This document shows positions 10,270-18,715 of a stretch of DNA of 64,000 nt, piece after piece (position 1 is the stretch's first letter; the number at the start of each line of letters is the position of its first letter). The notes under the pieces were generated by a model. That model saw only the letters and a list, made by a program, of their open reading frames with translations. It searched no databases and was not told the origin of the DNA. Source of the stretch: Thioalkalivibrio paradoxus ARh 1 (GTDB taxonomy: Bacteria > Pseudomonadota > Gammaproteobacteria > Ectothiorhodospirales > Ectothiorhodospiraceae); the NCBI RefSeq assembly GCF_000227685.2, contig NZ_CP007029.1, positions 1,028,501 through 1,092,500 of the forward strand, in the 5' to 3' direction. The translations under genes were made by a program, and so were the position numbers.

Positions 10270-11471
10270 GGCCCGGGCGCCGCGTCGGCTTCGCCGCGCG
10301 ATGGCATCCCGCCGGCCTCCTGCAGACGTACCGGGGTGTCCTCGGAAAGCAGGTGCTGGCCGAGTGTGACCACCGCGCCGGAAAGCTCCGGCTCGACGAT
10401 CTCGACCCAGTCGCCGTCGCGGATGCCCGGCGTCACCCGGTGCCTGCGCGCCTGTGGCGGGTCGGCGGCGGCGTCCACCGTGAACAGCACGAAGCCCTCG
10501 TCGCGCTGCAGCAGCGCGTCGCGGGGAACGGACTGCGCACCGGGCCGGTGCTCGAGCTCGACCGCGATCTCGGCGAACATGCCGGGCCGCAGCTGCAGTT
10601 CCGGGTTCGGCACCTCGATCTCGACCCGCGCCTGCCGGGACGCCTCGCGGAATTCGGGCGCGATGCGGGTCACGCGGCCGGTGAACGTGTCGCCGGGCCA
10701 GGCGGCGGTGCGCAGCCGCACCGGCTGTCCCGCGCGCAGCCGGCCGTAGTCCGCCTCGGTGACGAAGACGACGGCGCGCAGCGGATCCAGCGCGACCAGC
10801 GTCAGCACCGGCGTGTTCGCCGCCACCACCGCCCCGGGGTCGGCCATGCGTTCGGCGACATGCCGGGGCAGGCCGTTCTTCCAGTCGGCGCGTACCTGGG
10901 CGAACTCCGCGCGGATCTGCGCATTGCGCCGCGCGGCCTCGCGGCTGCGCAGCTGCGACTGTGCCAGCTCGACGCGCGTCTGCTGCAGCGCGACCTGTGT
11001 CTCGGCCGCCTCGAGCTCCGCGGCCGAAGCGATCCCCTGGCCGCGCAACTCGCGCACCCGGGTCAGCTCGCGGCGCGCCGCGTTCAGGCTCTCGCGCGCC
11101 TCGCCCAGGCTTGCCTGCGCGACCGCGAATTCCGCCTCGGCCTGCAGCAGGTCCTGCTGGAACTCCTCGGGATCGAGCTGCAGCAGCAGGTCGCCGGGAA
11201 CGACGCTGTCACCGATTTCGACCGGGATCCGCTCGATTCGGCCGCCGACGCGCGGCATTACTTCGATGCGCCGCGAGGCTTCCAGCGATCCGGTCAGGAA
11301 CAGTTCGCGGACCAGATCGCGCGTCTGCACCGGCACGGTTTCGACAGCGACCGGCCGGGCCGCGGCGGCGGGACGAGCCCCGGCAGGATCGGGCTCGCGT
11401 TCCAGCCACCAGAAAATCCCCGCCCCGGCCAGCGCGGCGAGCGTCACGAAAGCGAGGAGCAGGCGGGTCAT
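10266..11471 (-). CDS. RND efflux periplasmic adaptor (membrane fusion protein)
   Basis: Adaptor linking the RND pump to the outer-membrane channel, 401 residues. One N-terminal membrane anchor (LLLAFVTLAALAGAGIFWWL), then a lipoyl half-motif (VMPRVGGRIERIPVEIGDSV), a long Ala/Glu/Arg/Gln-rich alpha-hairpin at roughly residues 105-195, and a beta-barrel domain (LRAVVFVTEADYGRLRAGQPV; FTGRVTRIAPEFREASRQ). It is the first gene of the cluster adaptor-pump-(repeat)-channel. No adjacent regulator is seen. Confidence 0.94.
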   Translation of the reverse strand: MTRLLLAFVTLAALAGAGIFWWLEREPDPAGARPAAAARPVAVETVPVQTRDLVRELFLTGSLEASRRIEVMPRVGGRIERIPVEIGDSVVPGDLLLQLDPEEFQQDLLQAEAEFAVAQASLGEARESLNAARRELTRVRELRGQGIASAAELEAAETQVALQQTRVELAQSQLRSREAARRNAQIRAEFAQVRADWKNGLPRHVAERMADPGAVVAANTPVLTLVALDPLRAVVFVTEADYGRLRAGQPVRLRTAAWPGDTFTGRVTRIAPEFREASRQARVEIEVPNPELQLRPGMFAEIAVELEHRPGAQSVPRDALLQRDEGFVLFTVDAAADPPQARRHRVTPGIRDGDWVEIVEPELSGAVVTLGQHLLSEDTPVRLQEAGGMPSRGEADAAPGP

Positions 11472-11736
11472 CGGCGCAGCCGGAACAGGATCTCGGGAGA
11501 AGCGGACATCGGTCGGTGCATCGCGTCGTCAGGGAGCGGTCATCGCCATTGTGCAGCATGGACCTGAACCCGGCGTGAAAGTGCAACCGGTCGTCCCGGT
11601 TCCCCGCCCTGTAGGAGGCCAGCCCCTGGCCGATCCGGCACTGGCCGAAGCCCCGGTCGCCGGAGGTGTCCCCGGCCTCCAATCGGCGAGCGGGCTTGCC
11701 TCCCACAGGGACCATGCCTGATCGCGGCCTTGCCAG

Positions 11737-12093
11737 CTATCCGCCTTCCAGTCGCCCCTCGTCTTCGAGCACCTGCCGGATCTGCGCCCGCAGGCCCGGA
11801 ACCTTGGTCGCGAGAACGTCCCAGACGATCTCGTAGTCGACACCGAAATAGTGATGAATCATCTTGTCGCGCATCGCGGTCAGCGCTCGCCAGGGAACCT
11901 CCGGATGGCGAGCGCGCAGATCCTCGGAAAGCTGTTTCGCCGCTTCCCCGACGATCTCGAGGCTGCGTACCACTGCACGTTTGGCACGGGCGTCGGTTTG
12001 AAGCTGCCGAAGGTCGAGAATTTGCGCCTCTGCCGACAAGTACTCCAGCTCGTCGAGGATGTGTCGCAGAAACTCAAGCGACGAGCGGGACAT
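11737..12093 (-). CDS. hepT: HepT-like HEPN ribonuclease toxin (type VII TA)
   Basis: 118-residue all-alpha HEPN protein (DUF86). The RNase signature Rx4HxY is seen as RDKMIHHY in the middle of the chain. The ATG at 12093, with GGAG close upstream, lies inside the 3' end of the nucleotidyltransferase gene (20-base overlap), so the pair is coupled. In characterised HepT/MntA pairs the MntA enzyme neutralises HepT by attaching AMP groups to the tyrosine next to the HEPN motif; that Tyr is present. An upstream in-frame start at 12126 is less likely. Confidence 0.88.
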   Translation of the reverse strand: MSRSSLEFLRHILDELEYLSAEAQILDLRQLQTDARAKRAVVRSLEIVGEAAKQLSEDLRARHPEVPWRALTAMRDKMIHHYFGVDYEIVWDVLATKVPGLRAQIRQVLEDEGRLEGG

Positions 12094-12391
12094 ACTCCAC
12101 TTCCCTGAGGATGTGCGGACCGACATGGGGGCTCAGCGCCTCCGGCGTGACCAGATCCACTGGCCGCTGCATCGCCTCCTCGAGCAGGCCGGAAAGTGCC
12201 AGGAAGTGGTCGAAGGTCTTCTCGCCCGGTTCGAACTCGACCAGCAGATCGACGTCGCTGGCAGACTGGGCGTCGCCGCGCCGGAACGAGCCGAAGAGGC
12301 CCACCCGCCGCACCCCCAGTGCGCGCAGCTCATCCCTGGACTGCTTCAGGATGCGGATCACATCGTCCCGGGTATCACATCGTGCGGTCAC
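12074..12391 (-). CDS. mntA: MntA-type minimal nucleotidyltransferase antitoxin
   Basis: 105-residue MNT-fold protein, GTG start at 12391. The nucleotidyltransferase motif GSFRRGDAQSASDVDLLVEF (GS, ten residues, then DxD) is intact around residues 33-52, with a C-terminal PVDLVTPEAL segment. It is located immediately before and overlapping hepT, the standard antitoxin-toxin order of type VII modules. It sits between core-like genes and shows no obvious mobile boundary. Confidence 0.88.
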   Translation of the reverse strand: MTARCDTRDDVIRILKQSRDELRALGVRRVGLFGSFRRGDAQSASDVDLLVEFEPGEKTFDHFLALSGLLEEAMQRPVDLVTPEALSPHVGPHILREVEYVPLVA

Positions 12392-12947
12392 GGCACATAT
12401 CTCGCAGCCTCAGCTTGTTAACACTCTACTCACCAGGTCGTATCCGGGCAAACGACACATAGCGGCAACAAATTTGATCATCGCAAGAGCTCCGCGCGAG
12501 CTGCTCGCGTGTGGCAGGCGGTATGCGTTCCCCCCCTGCCGGACTGTCATGGCGGGGTCGGCCCCCCGATGATGAAAAAGCAGTAGGGCGGAAGAGGCCG
12601 AAGGCCGTCATCCGCCATCCGGCGCCAGGGTGGCCGCAGCCCCCCGGGACGGCGCGTACGCTGTGTGGCGGATGACGCTGCGCTCTACCGCCCTACGGGT
12701 TACCCGGGACGCGCGCCACGTTCTGTCACGTCAATCCTCGTGGCCCCTCTCTCCCCCAGAGGGGGAGGGGGACTGAACGGATACGGGAGGCTAGCCCTCT
12801 CGCGGATCTGGCGCTTCGACGGGGCGATTCTCCTGACGGTCGAGCTGCCCTGCCTCCTGCGGGGAACGCCGGGGCGGTACCATATCGGTTCGGGTCGAAA
12901 TGTCGCAGCCGGGTGGTCCGGGCAACGCGACGACAGGGGGGAATCCG
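12392..12947. other. Non-coding interval between mntA and tspO
   Basis: 556 bases. It contains repeat copy 2 (12583-12696) and a C-rich/G-rich imperfect hairpin near 12748-12776 (CCCCTCTCTCCCCC then AGGGGGAGGGGG). I see no credible gene; open frames here are arginine-rich shadows. Confidence 0.6.
12583..12696. repeat. Palindromic interspersed repeat, copy 2 (complete)
   Basis: 114 bases with terminal inverted arms: left GTAGGGCGGAAGAGGCC running into GTCATCCGCC, right GGCGGATGACGCTGCGCTC running into CGCCCTAC. The right end read backwards (GTAGGGCGG, GTCATCCGCC) matches the left arm apart from a short internal difference. Further copies lie at 7016 and 33695. Confidence 0.85.
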
Positions 12948-13439
12948 ATGAACCGAGGCGATGCGCTGTCCTGGCGGGAGTTGCGCGGGCTGGTCTTGTG
13001 GCTGGCGCTGGTGCTGGTGGTCGCGATCATCGGCGGCCTGGTCACGCGAACCTCGGTCGCCGACTGGTACCCGCAGCTGCTGCGGCCGGAGTTCGCGCCG
13101 CCGAACGCCGTGTTCGGACCGGTGTGGACGGCCCTTTACGTGATGATGGCCTACGCGGCCTGGCGGATCTGGCGCGCGCACGGTTTCCGGCGCGCGCCCT
13201 GGGCGCTCGGTCTGTTCATGGTGCAGCTGGCGCTGAACCTGCTTTGGTCGTTCCTCTTTTTCGGCTTCCAGCAGATCGGACTCGCGCTGTTCGAGATCGT
13301 CGTGCTGTGGTTCGCGATCCTCGCTACGCTGGTGCTGTTTTGGCGCCTCGACCGGCTGGCAGGGGCGCTGCTGCTGCCGTACCTGGCCTGGGTTGGCTTC
13401 GCGGCTTTCCTGAACCACGCATTCTGGGTGTTGAACTGA
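12948..13439 (+). CDS. tspO: TspO/MBR (peripheral benzodiazepine receptor-like) protein
   Basis: Five-TM tetrapyrrole/stress-related membrane protein. I use the ATG at 12948 because GGGGGGAA lies just upstream and it gives the usual length (163 residues); an in-frame ATG at 12900 adds 16 Gly-rich residues. Family marks: WYPQLLRPEFAPPNAVFGPVW after TM1, WRIWRAHG, then LNLLWSFLFFG and a final WVGFAAFLNHAFWVLN. In photosynthetic or alkaliphilic proteobacteria TspO is linked to porphyrin handling and stress; the role here is inferred. Confidence 0.93.
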   Translation: MNRGDALSWRELRGLVLWLALVLVVAIIGGLVTRTSVADWYPQLLRPEFAPPNAVFGPVWTALYVMMAYAAWRIWRAHGFRRAPWALGLFMVQLALNLLWSFLFFGFQQIGLALFEIVVLWFAILATLVLFWRLDRLAGALLLPYLAWVGFAAFLNHAFWVLN

Positions 13440-13599
13440 TGAACCTTGCCGCACGCCGTGCCCGGACCCGAAGGCGGTGGACGCAGCCCGGGCGCGCTCG
13501 AGCCCTCCGTGGGCGCTCGACGGCGGCCATCCGTGGCCGCCGACGGCCCGGGCTGCATCCACCCCCTCCGGGCCCTCGGAGCGCGTTGGCTGATCCGCG

Positions 13600-14814
13600 A
13601 TGAACCCTGCGAGCCTCGGCCTCGCCGCCTACGCGCGGATCACCGCGAACTACTGGGCGTTCACGATCACCGACGGCGCGATCCGGATGCTGGTGGTGCT
13701 GTACTTCCACCAGCTCGGCTACAGCCCGCTGGAGATCGCGCTGCTGTTCCTGTTCTACGAGTTCTTCGGCATCGTGACCAACCTCGCCGGCGGCTGGCTG
13801 GCGGCAAGGCTGGGGCTGAACACGACACTGATTTCGGGAACGCTGCTGCAGATTGCGGCATTGCTGATGCTCACGGTGCCCGAGGCCTGGCTCACGGTCG
13901 CCTACGTGATGTTCGCCCAGGCGCTCTCGGGCATCGCGAAAGACCTGAACAAGATGAGCGCGAAGTCCGGCGTGAAGCTGGTCGCCGGCGACGTGCAGGG
14001 GCGGCTGTTCCGCTGGGTCGCCTGGCTGACGGGTTCGAAGAATGCGCTGAAGGGCCTCGGTTTTTTCGTCGGCGCGGTGTTGCTGTACACGGTGGGATTT
14101 CGCGGCGCGCTGGTCGCATTGGCCGCGCTGCTGGTGGCCAGCCTGACGCTGGCGGCGCTGCGTCTGCCCCGCGGGCTCGGACGCGTCGGCGGCAAGCCCA
14201 GGTTCACCCAGATGTTCGCGAACAGCCCGGCGATCAACGTGCTTTCAGCGGCGCGGTTTTTCCTGTTCGGCGCCCGCGACGTCTGGTTCGTGGTCGCGCT
14301 GCCGGTATTTCTTTCGGCGACGCTGGGCTGGAACCACCTGCAGGTGGGCGCGTTCCTGGCGTTGTGGGTCATCGGCTACGGCCTCGTGCAGGCGGCGGTG
14401 CCGACGCTGATTGCGCGCCGTGGTCTGGATCCGACCGGCCTGACCGCGCGCTTCTGGGCAATGGTGCTGATGCTGATTCCGATCGGCATCGTGATCGCGC
14501 TGGAGGCGGGGCTGCACCCAGGCGCGGTGCTGATCATCGGACTCGGTGTCTTCGGCGTCGTGTTCGCGATCAATTCGGCGGTGCACTCGTTCCTGATCCT
14601 CGACTACGCGGACTCCGACCGCGTCGCGATGAAGGTCGGCTTTTACTACATGGCCAACGCCGGCGGGCGGCTCGTGGGCACCGTGCTGTCGGGCTGGATC
14701 TTCATGACCCACGGTCTGATCGGTTGCCTGATCGCGTCGACCGCCTTCGTGTTTGCCGCCTGGATGCTCTCCGCGTTCTTACCTCGTGCCCATCCTGCCG
14801 GCACGGCGCCCTGA
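13600..14814 (+). CDS. arsJ: ArsJ-like organoarsenical MFS exporter
   Basis: 404-residue major-facilitator protein. The N-terminal block NYWAFTITDGAIRMLVVLYF, FLFYEFFGIVTNLAGGWLAA and AQALSGIAKDLNKMSAKSGV, and the central RFFLFGARDVWFVVALPVF, are the pattern I know from ArsJ, which exports 1-arseno-3-phosphoglycerate. ArsJ normally works with a dedicated GAPDH encoded beside it; no GAPDH gene is adjacent here, so the substrate may come from another locus or differ. It lies 160 bases after tspO on the same strand. Weak ribosome site; the ATG at 13600 is chosen from the conserved N-terminus. Confidence 0.82.
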   Translation: MNPASLGLAAYARITANYWAFTITDGAIRMLVVLYFHQLGYSPLEIALLFLFYEFFGIVTNLAGGWLAARLGLNTTLISGTLLQIAALLMLTVPEAWLTVAYVMFAQALSGIAKDLNKMSAKSGVKLVAGDVQGRLFRWVAWLTGSKNALKGLGFFVGAVLLYTVGFRGALVALAALLVASLTLAALRLPRGLGRVGGKPRFTQMFANSPAINVLSAARFFLFGARDVWFVVALPVFLSATLGWNHLQVGAFLALWVIGYGLVQAAVPTLIARRGLDPTGLTARFWAMVLMLIPIGIVIALEAGLHPGAVLIIGLGVFGVVFAINSAVHSFLILDYADSDRVAMKVGFYYMANAGGRLVGTVLSGWIFMTHGLIGCLIASTAFVFAAWMLSAFLPRAHPAGTAP

Positions 14815-15347
14815 ATCCTCCCGTGGCGTTTGGTATAGCGCCTGCGGCATCGCTCAACGAGGTTCCGCTGGCAGAAATAGATCTGTTGATCTAGGTTGCG
14901 CAGGCACTACTCTGCACATCGGCGCGAGAAAAATATCCTAATTTACTGATTTATCTCGTGCACGATCCGATCTGAAAGCGCGTGCCAAAGGATCTCGTCC
15001 TGTGCCCGCCCAGTACGAGACGTCAGTCGTATGTTTATCCTTTATCAAATGTATATGGCGCATAGCCGATACCAATAGATCGCAAAGCAAATAGCGTTCC
15101 GGCTCAGGTCTCATACACTTTAAGTGAGGGAAAGTGCAGGCCGGGCGGACTTCACCGCCCATACCCGATGCCTGAATCAAAGGGGCGGGCCCGCGGCAAC
15201 AGGGCGCCGACCGGCGGAACGGAGAATTGACCGATCCGCAAGGTATCCGAACAGCCTGACGATCAACTTTTGGCACTAACCCTGAACAGGGCGGGGCCGC
15301 CGTACGGCGGTTCCAGTGAATCGAATCTGAGTGCAGGAGTAATGGAC
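14815..15347. other. Non-coding interval with AT-rich core before secreted-protein gene
   Basis: 533 bases. The 14930-15125 part is clearly AT-richer than its surroundings and probably holds the promoter of the gene at 15348. I find no tRNA, no riboswitch pattern that I recognise and no believable gene. Confidence 0.55.
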
Positions 15348-16430
15348 ATGAAAACCAAGCAATTTTCAACGCTGACGGCCGCGGTGGCGTTGGCACTGGG
15401 GCTGGGCGCAACCGCGTGGGCCGATGACCCCGTACCGCCACCGCTAGTCGATGGCGCCAACGTCCAGAGTGAGCCGGTGTCGGGCGAGGGCGTCACACCC
15501 TACATTATCTACAGCGACCGCACTGGACGCGCCAACCAGGGGGGTAACCGCAGCTGCGCCGATGTGGCCTCGGCCTGGGGTGTCGAGCCGTTCCAGTGTG
15601 TTTCCAATCGGAATGACTACATTGAGGGCTTGGCCGAGTTCGAAGGCGAGTTCGAGTTGGATGAGGACGCCTCGATTCCGGATCCGAATGCGGAAGAAGG
15701 CGACGACGCCTTTGCAGCGTGTCGGGATGTCAGCTTCGACGTCGAGACGGATGGCACCTACCTGTCGTTCGATGCCAGCACCAACATCGGCGCGGTGATC
15801 GTGAAGGGAAGCGCCGCTGCCAACGTGTACTACTACAACCCGCAGTTGGCTTCCGACCTGGGGTTGGCAGCGCCCATTAACGCGAGTGGTGGGTCGGCTG
15901 GCCTCAGCAATCTCACGTTCTGCTGGAACCCGGATCCGGATCCGCCGCAGGAGATCGGCTGCTGGGGTGGCAAAGAGACGGCCTGGGGTGCCGGTGATCC
16001 CTACGTTGAACAACAAGGGAACTGGGCGATGTACACCAGCTACGAAGCCTGCTACGTGGGTGCCGACCTGATGGCCGGGCAGCATTATGTGGCAGGAGAG
16101 GTGAAATGTGATCCGATGGTGGACGGGACGGTGGATCTGAAAATCACCATGAACGAGGGCTGGCGGTTTGCGCCGCAATGGCCTGAGCACCTCGACGCGT
16201 GTGTGGCGGATGAGCACGGTAAGTGCCTCCCGGCGGGTGAGAACGTCAAGGTCCAGGACTATGAGGATCGGCCCACCGGCAACCCGAATCCGGGTGGATT
16301 CGAACACAAGACCACGGCGGAGGTCGACGCGCCTTCGGTCACGCTGAATGTTCCGTATAACAACTTCTACGGGATCCACGTCGACGTGCGCCGGTTCGGG
16401 GAGGAGTACTGCGAGGTCGAACTCGACTGA
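15348..16430 (+). CDS. Secreted protein of unknown function
   Basis: 360 residues, exported: MKTKQFSTLTAAVALALGLGATAWA is a clean signal peptide. AGGAG at 15335-15339 fits the ATG at 15348 better than the ATG at 15342. The mature protein is acidic and rich in Asp, Asn and Tyr, with several Cys (SCADV, PFQCVS, FAACRDV, LTFCWN, IGCWGG, EACYVG) that could form disulfides. A segment around SFDASTNIGAVIVKGSAAAN and GLSNLTFCWNPDPDPP resembles beta-sandwich repeats seen in extracellular adhesin-like proteins, but I cannot name a family. It is followed by a terminator-like hairpin and then the convergent secreted protease, so both neighbours are extracellular. Confidence 0.8.
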   Translation: MKTKQFSTLTAAVALALGLGATAWADDPVPPPLVDGANVQSEPVSGEGVTPYIIYSDRTGRANQGGNRSCADVASAWGVEPFQCVSNRNDYIEGLAEFEGEFELDEDASIPDPNAEEGDDAFAACRDVSFDVETDGTYLSFDASTNIGAVIVKGSAAANVYYYNPQLASDLGLAAPINASGGSAGLSNLTFCWNPDPDPPQEIGCWGGKETAWGAGDPYVEQQGNWAMYTSYEACYVGADLMAGQHYVAGEVKCDPMVDGTVDLKITMNEGWRFAPQWPEHLDACVADEHGKCLPAGENVKVQDYEDRPTGNPNPGGFEHKTTAEVDAPSVTLNVPYNNFYGIHVDVRRFGEEYCEVELD

Positions 16431-16479
16431 CGCCGGGCCGATCCGTGCAGTAGAGCTGAACGGCTCTGTTGGGTAGTTG

Positions 16480-16508
16480 ACCGGGTCCGGTGTCCTACCG
16501 GACCCGGT
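16480..16508 (+). terminator. Hairpin terminator after the secreted-protein gene
   Basis: Perfect 12-base stem ACCGGGTCCGGT / ACCGGACCCGGT with a five-base loop, 50 bases after the stop at 16430. The following tract (TGTCT) is only weakly T-rich. Confidence 0.7.
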
Positions 16509-16561
16509 TGTCTAGTCGAAGACGGTTCAGCGTTGCCCCAGGGCGCTGAAGATGGAGCATG

Positions 16562-16590
16562 AAAAAAAGACCGGCCCGAAGGCCGGCGAA
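16562..16590 (-). terminator. Rho-independent terminator of the subtilisin gene
   Basis: Read on the minus strand: GCCGGCC, loop TTCG, GGCCGGT, then seven T. This is a textbook terminator about 60 bases after the protease stop. Confidence 0.9.
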
Positions 16591-16650
16591 GGCGGGGAGG
16601 AACCCCGCAGCGGACGGGCCGGCGTCCCTGCCGGCCCCGTCGAGACAGGG

Positions 16651-18558
16651 TTAGCGGTTCCAGCCTCTTCCGGGGGGCGGGCCACCGCCGCCACCTTCGT
16701 CGTCTCCGCCTGAATCATCGCCATCGCCATCGCCATCGCCATCGCCATCGGGCAATGGGCCGATGTACACAGTGATGCTGGTGCTGCCGATGTTGCCGGC
16801 GGCGTCCATTGCGTGGGCGGCGATCGTGTAGGCGCCGTTTGGCAGCCGGCGGGTGTTCCAGTTGCACTGCACCGAGTCCGAGTTGCTCGCGCACTGCACC
16901 GACCCGTTCACCGAGAGCTCGATGCGGGTCACGCCGACGTTGTCGGTCGCGGAGGCGGACAGGCGCGTGGTGCCGCTGACCTGCGTGCCGTCGGTTGGGC
17001 TGGTGATCGTTGCGACTGGAGCCTCGTCGTCGACCGGGGGCGGTTCCTCGGCCGGGTGCTGCACCGTCACGTCGATTTCGTGGACACCCACGTTGCCCGC
17101 CGCGTCGCGTGCCTCGGCACGCAGTCGCACCGTGCCCTCGGGTTCCTGCTCGGTATCCCAGAGGAACTCATACGGGGCGACGGTTTCGGAGCCCAGCAGG
17201 CGCCCGCCGACGTACAGGTCGACCCGCGACACCCCGACGTCATCGGTGGCCGCGACTTTTACCAGCACGTCGGATTCCACCACCGCGCCATCGGCGGGGG
17301 AGGCGATCGCGACCTCGGGTGCCACCCGGTCGACCTCACCGGACCAGGCCATCATCACTGCTGCGCCGGCGTCCACGCGTCCCCAGCCGTAATAGGGATC
17401 CCAGCCGGCGGCGCCGAGGTCGACCGCGCTGTCGAACAGGATCTGCTCGATCTGGGCGGGTGCCAGCTGGTCGTTCGCGGCCATCACCAGCGCGCCGACG
17501 GCGGCCGTGATCGGGCTCGAGAAGGACGTGCCGCTGACGGATGCATAGCCGCTCCCGACGCTGGTTGTGACGATGCTGCTGCCCGGCGCGGCCATGTCGA
17601 CGTAGTCGCCAAAATTGGACCAGCTTGTCCGGCTGTCGTTACTGGCCGTGGCCGCGACCACAACGACATAGGGAGTGGGGCTGGCGCCGGCATCCGTGCC
17701 GCCGTTGCCCGCTGCACCGAACACCACGCCGCCGTGGTTGCGCACGTGCTGCGCGGCACTCTGCACTGTGGAATGCTGCCACGACATGTAGCTCATGTTG
17801 GCCACGTGGGCACCGTTGTCGGCCGCCCAGGTCAGGCCGCGGGCCATGTCGCTGGAATAGGCGGCACCGTCCGTCCGGTTGCTGACACGGATGGGCATGA
17901 CCATCGCGTTCCAGCCAACCGCGGCAACGCCAATGGCGTTGTCCGTTGCCGCACCCACCGTTCCGGCCACTCGCGTTCCATGGCCATGGATGTCGCTGAT
18001 GTCATCATTCTGGCTGACCGCGTTCCAGCCGGTGACCAGTTTTCCAGCGAAATCGGGGTGTTCGGCCTCGATGCCGGTGTCGAGCACTGCAACGACGATC
18101 CCATCGCCCTTGGACACGGTCCAGGCCGTGGGGGCTTCGATCTTCGGCAGGTGCCAGGCGTTGTCGTAGTGCGGGTCGTTCGGCATGGTCTGGCTCAGTT
18201 CGACCAGGTAGTCCGGTTCGGCGAACTTGATCGCCGGGTTGCGCGAGAGTGCATGCGCCACGGCCTGGACCGCCTGCGGGGCGACCTGGATCTCGCGCAC
18301 GTTGATCGCATCGATCCGGCCGACGGCCTGGCCACCCTGTGCGGCGATGATCTGCTGCAGCCGGGCTTCGGACACGCCCGGCTTCGGCTGCACGAGTACG
18401 CGGCCGGGCTTCCACGGCTCGGTCGGGCTCGCGCCCGCGGAGCCCGGGACCAGCAGGCCCGTGGACAACACGACGATCAGGAAGGTGATCAGAGTGAGGG
18501 CGCCGGACAAGCCGAACAACACGGCAGCCGGTCGGCGAAGCGTGGTCACGAGTTTCAT
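16651..18558 (-). CDS. Secreted subtilisin-like serine peptidase (S8) with C-terminal Ig-like domains
   Basis: 635 residues. Signal/anchor segment at about residues 11-43, an inhibitor-like propeptide (VLVQPKPGVSEARLQQIIAA to about residue 120), then the S8 domain with catalytic Asp160 (VVAVLDTGI), His193 (HGHGTRVAGT) and Ser345 (SGTSFSSP). Two bacterial Ig-like repeats follow (each with ASPADGA/SPTDGT, then ATDDVGVSRVDLYV/ATDNVGVTRIELSV), then a Gly-Asp repeat and a Gly/Pro-rich tail. GGAGGA precedes the ATG at 18558. The long leader contains a cyclic-di-GMP riboswitch, so the enzyme is probably tied to the biofilm/motility switch, perhaps cutting surface adhesins (inference). Confidence 0.93.
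   Translation of the reverse strand: MKLVTTLRRPAAVLFGLSGALTLITFLIVVLSTGLLVPGSAGASPTEPWKPGRVLVQPKPGVSEARLQQIIAAQGGQAVGRIDAINVREIQVAPQAVQAVAHALSRNPAIKFAEPDYLVELSQTMPNDPHYDNAWHLPKIEAPTAWTVSKGDGIVVAVLDTGIEAEHPDFAGKLVTGWNAVSQNDDISDIHGHGTRVAGTVGAATDNAIGVAAVGWNAMVMPIRVSNRTDGAAYSSDMARGLTWAADNGAHVANMSYMSWQHSTVQSAAQHVRNHGGVVFGAAGNGGTDAGASPTPYVVVVAATASNDSRTSWSNFGDYVDMAAPGSSIVTTSVGSGYASVSGTSFSSPITAAVGALVMAANDQLAPAQIEQILFDSAVDLGAAGWDPYYGWGRVDAGAAVMMAWSGEVDRVAPEVAIASPADGAVVESDVLVKVAATDDVGVSRVDLYVGGRLLGSETVAPYEFLWDTEQEPEGTVRLRAEARDAAGNVGVHEIDVTVQHPAEEPPPVDDEAPVATITSPTDGTQVSGTTRLSASATDNVGVTRIELSVNGSVQCASNSDSVQCNWNTRRLPNGAYTIAAHAMDAAGNIGSTSITVYIGPLPDGDGDGDGDGDDSGGDDEGGGGGPPPGRGWNR
16717..16750. repeat. Hexanucleotide tandem repeat (ATCGCC)n in the protease gene
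   Basis: ATCGCC repeated nearly six times. On the coding strand it encodes alternating Gly-Asp near the C-terminus; unit loss or gain keeps frame (6 bases) and would only change tail length. Confidence 0.85.
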
Positions 18559-18641
18559 GTTCTATGTCCTCCGAACAGTGCGCGCCCGCCACATCGGGCG
18601 CGGATGCATCCCTGCGCGTATCGGAGACTTGGTTTCCTGCA

Positions 18642-18665
18642 GCAACCGGTGCAGGCACCGGTTGC
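18642..18665 (-). promoter_or_regulatory. Strong leader hairpin between riboswitch and protease start
   Basis: Perfect 11-base stem GCAACCGGTGC / GCACCGGTTGC with a two-base loop in the protease leader, 83 bases before the start codon. No T-run follows, so it is not a classic terminator; it may be part of the expression platform or an mRNA stabiliser. Confidence 0.6.
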
Positions 18666-18715
18666 GAAGGTTCCGGCGGCTCTGTGGCCACTTGGACCCC
18701 GGGGCATCATGCCCC

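Noticed and set aside
14938-15441. Open frame of 167 codons on the minus strand upstream of the secreted-protein gene
   Set aside because: No ribosome site, low-complexity Pro/Arg/Ser composition, and it spans the likely promoter of the gene at 15348.
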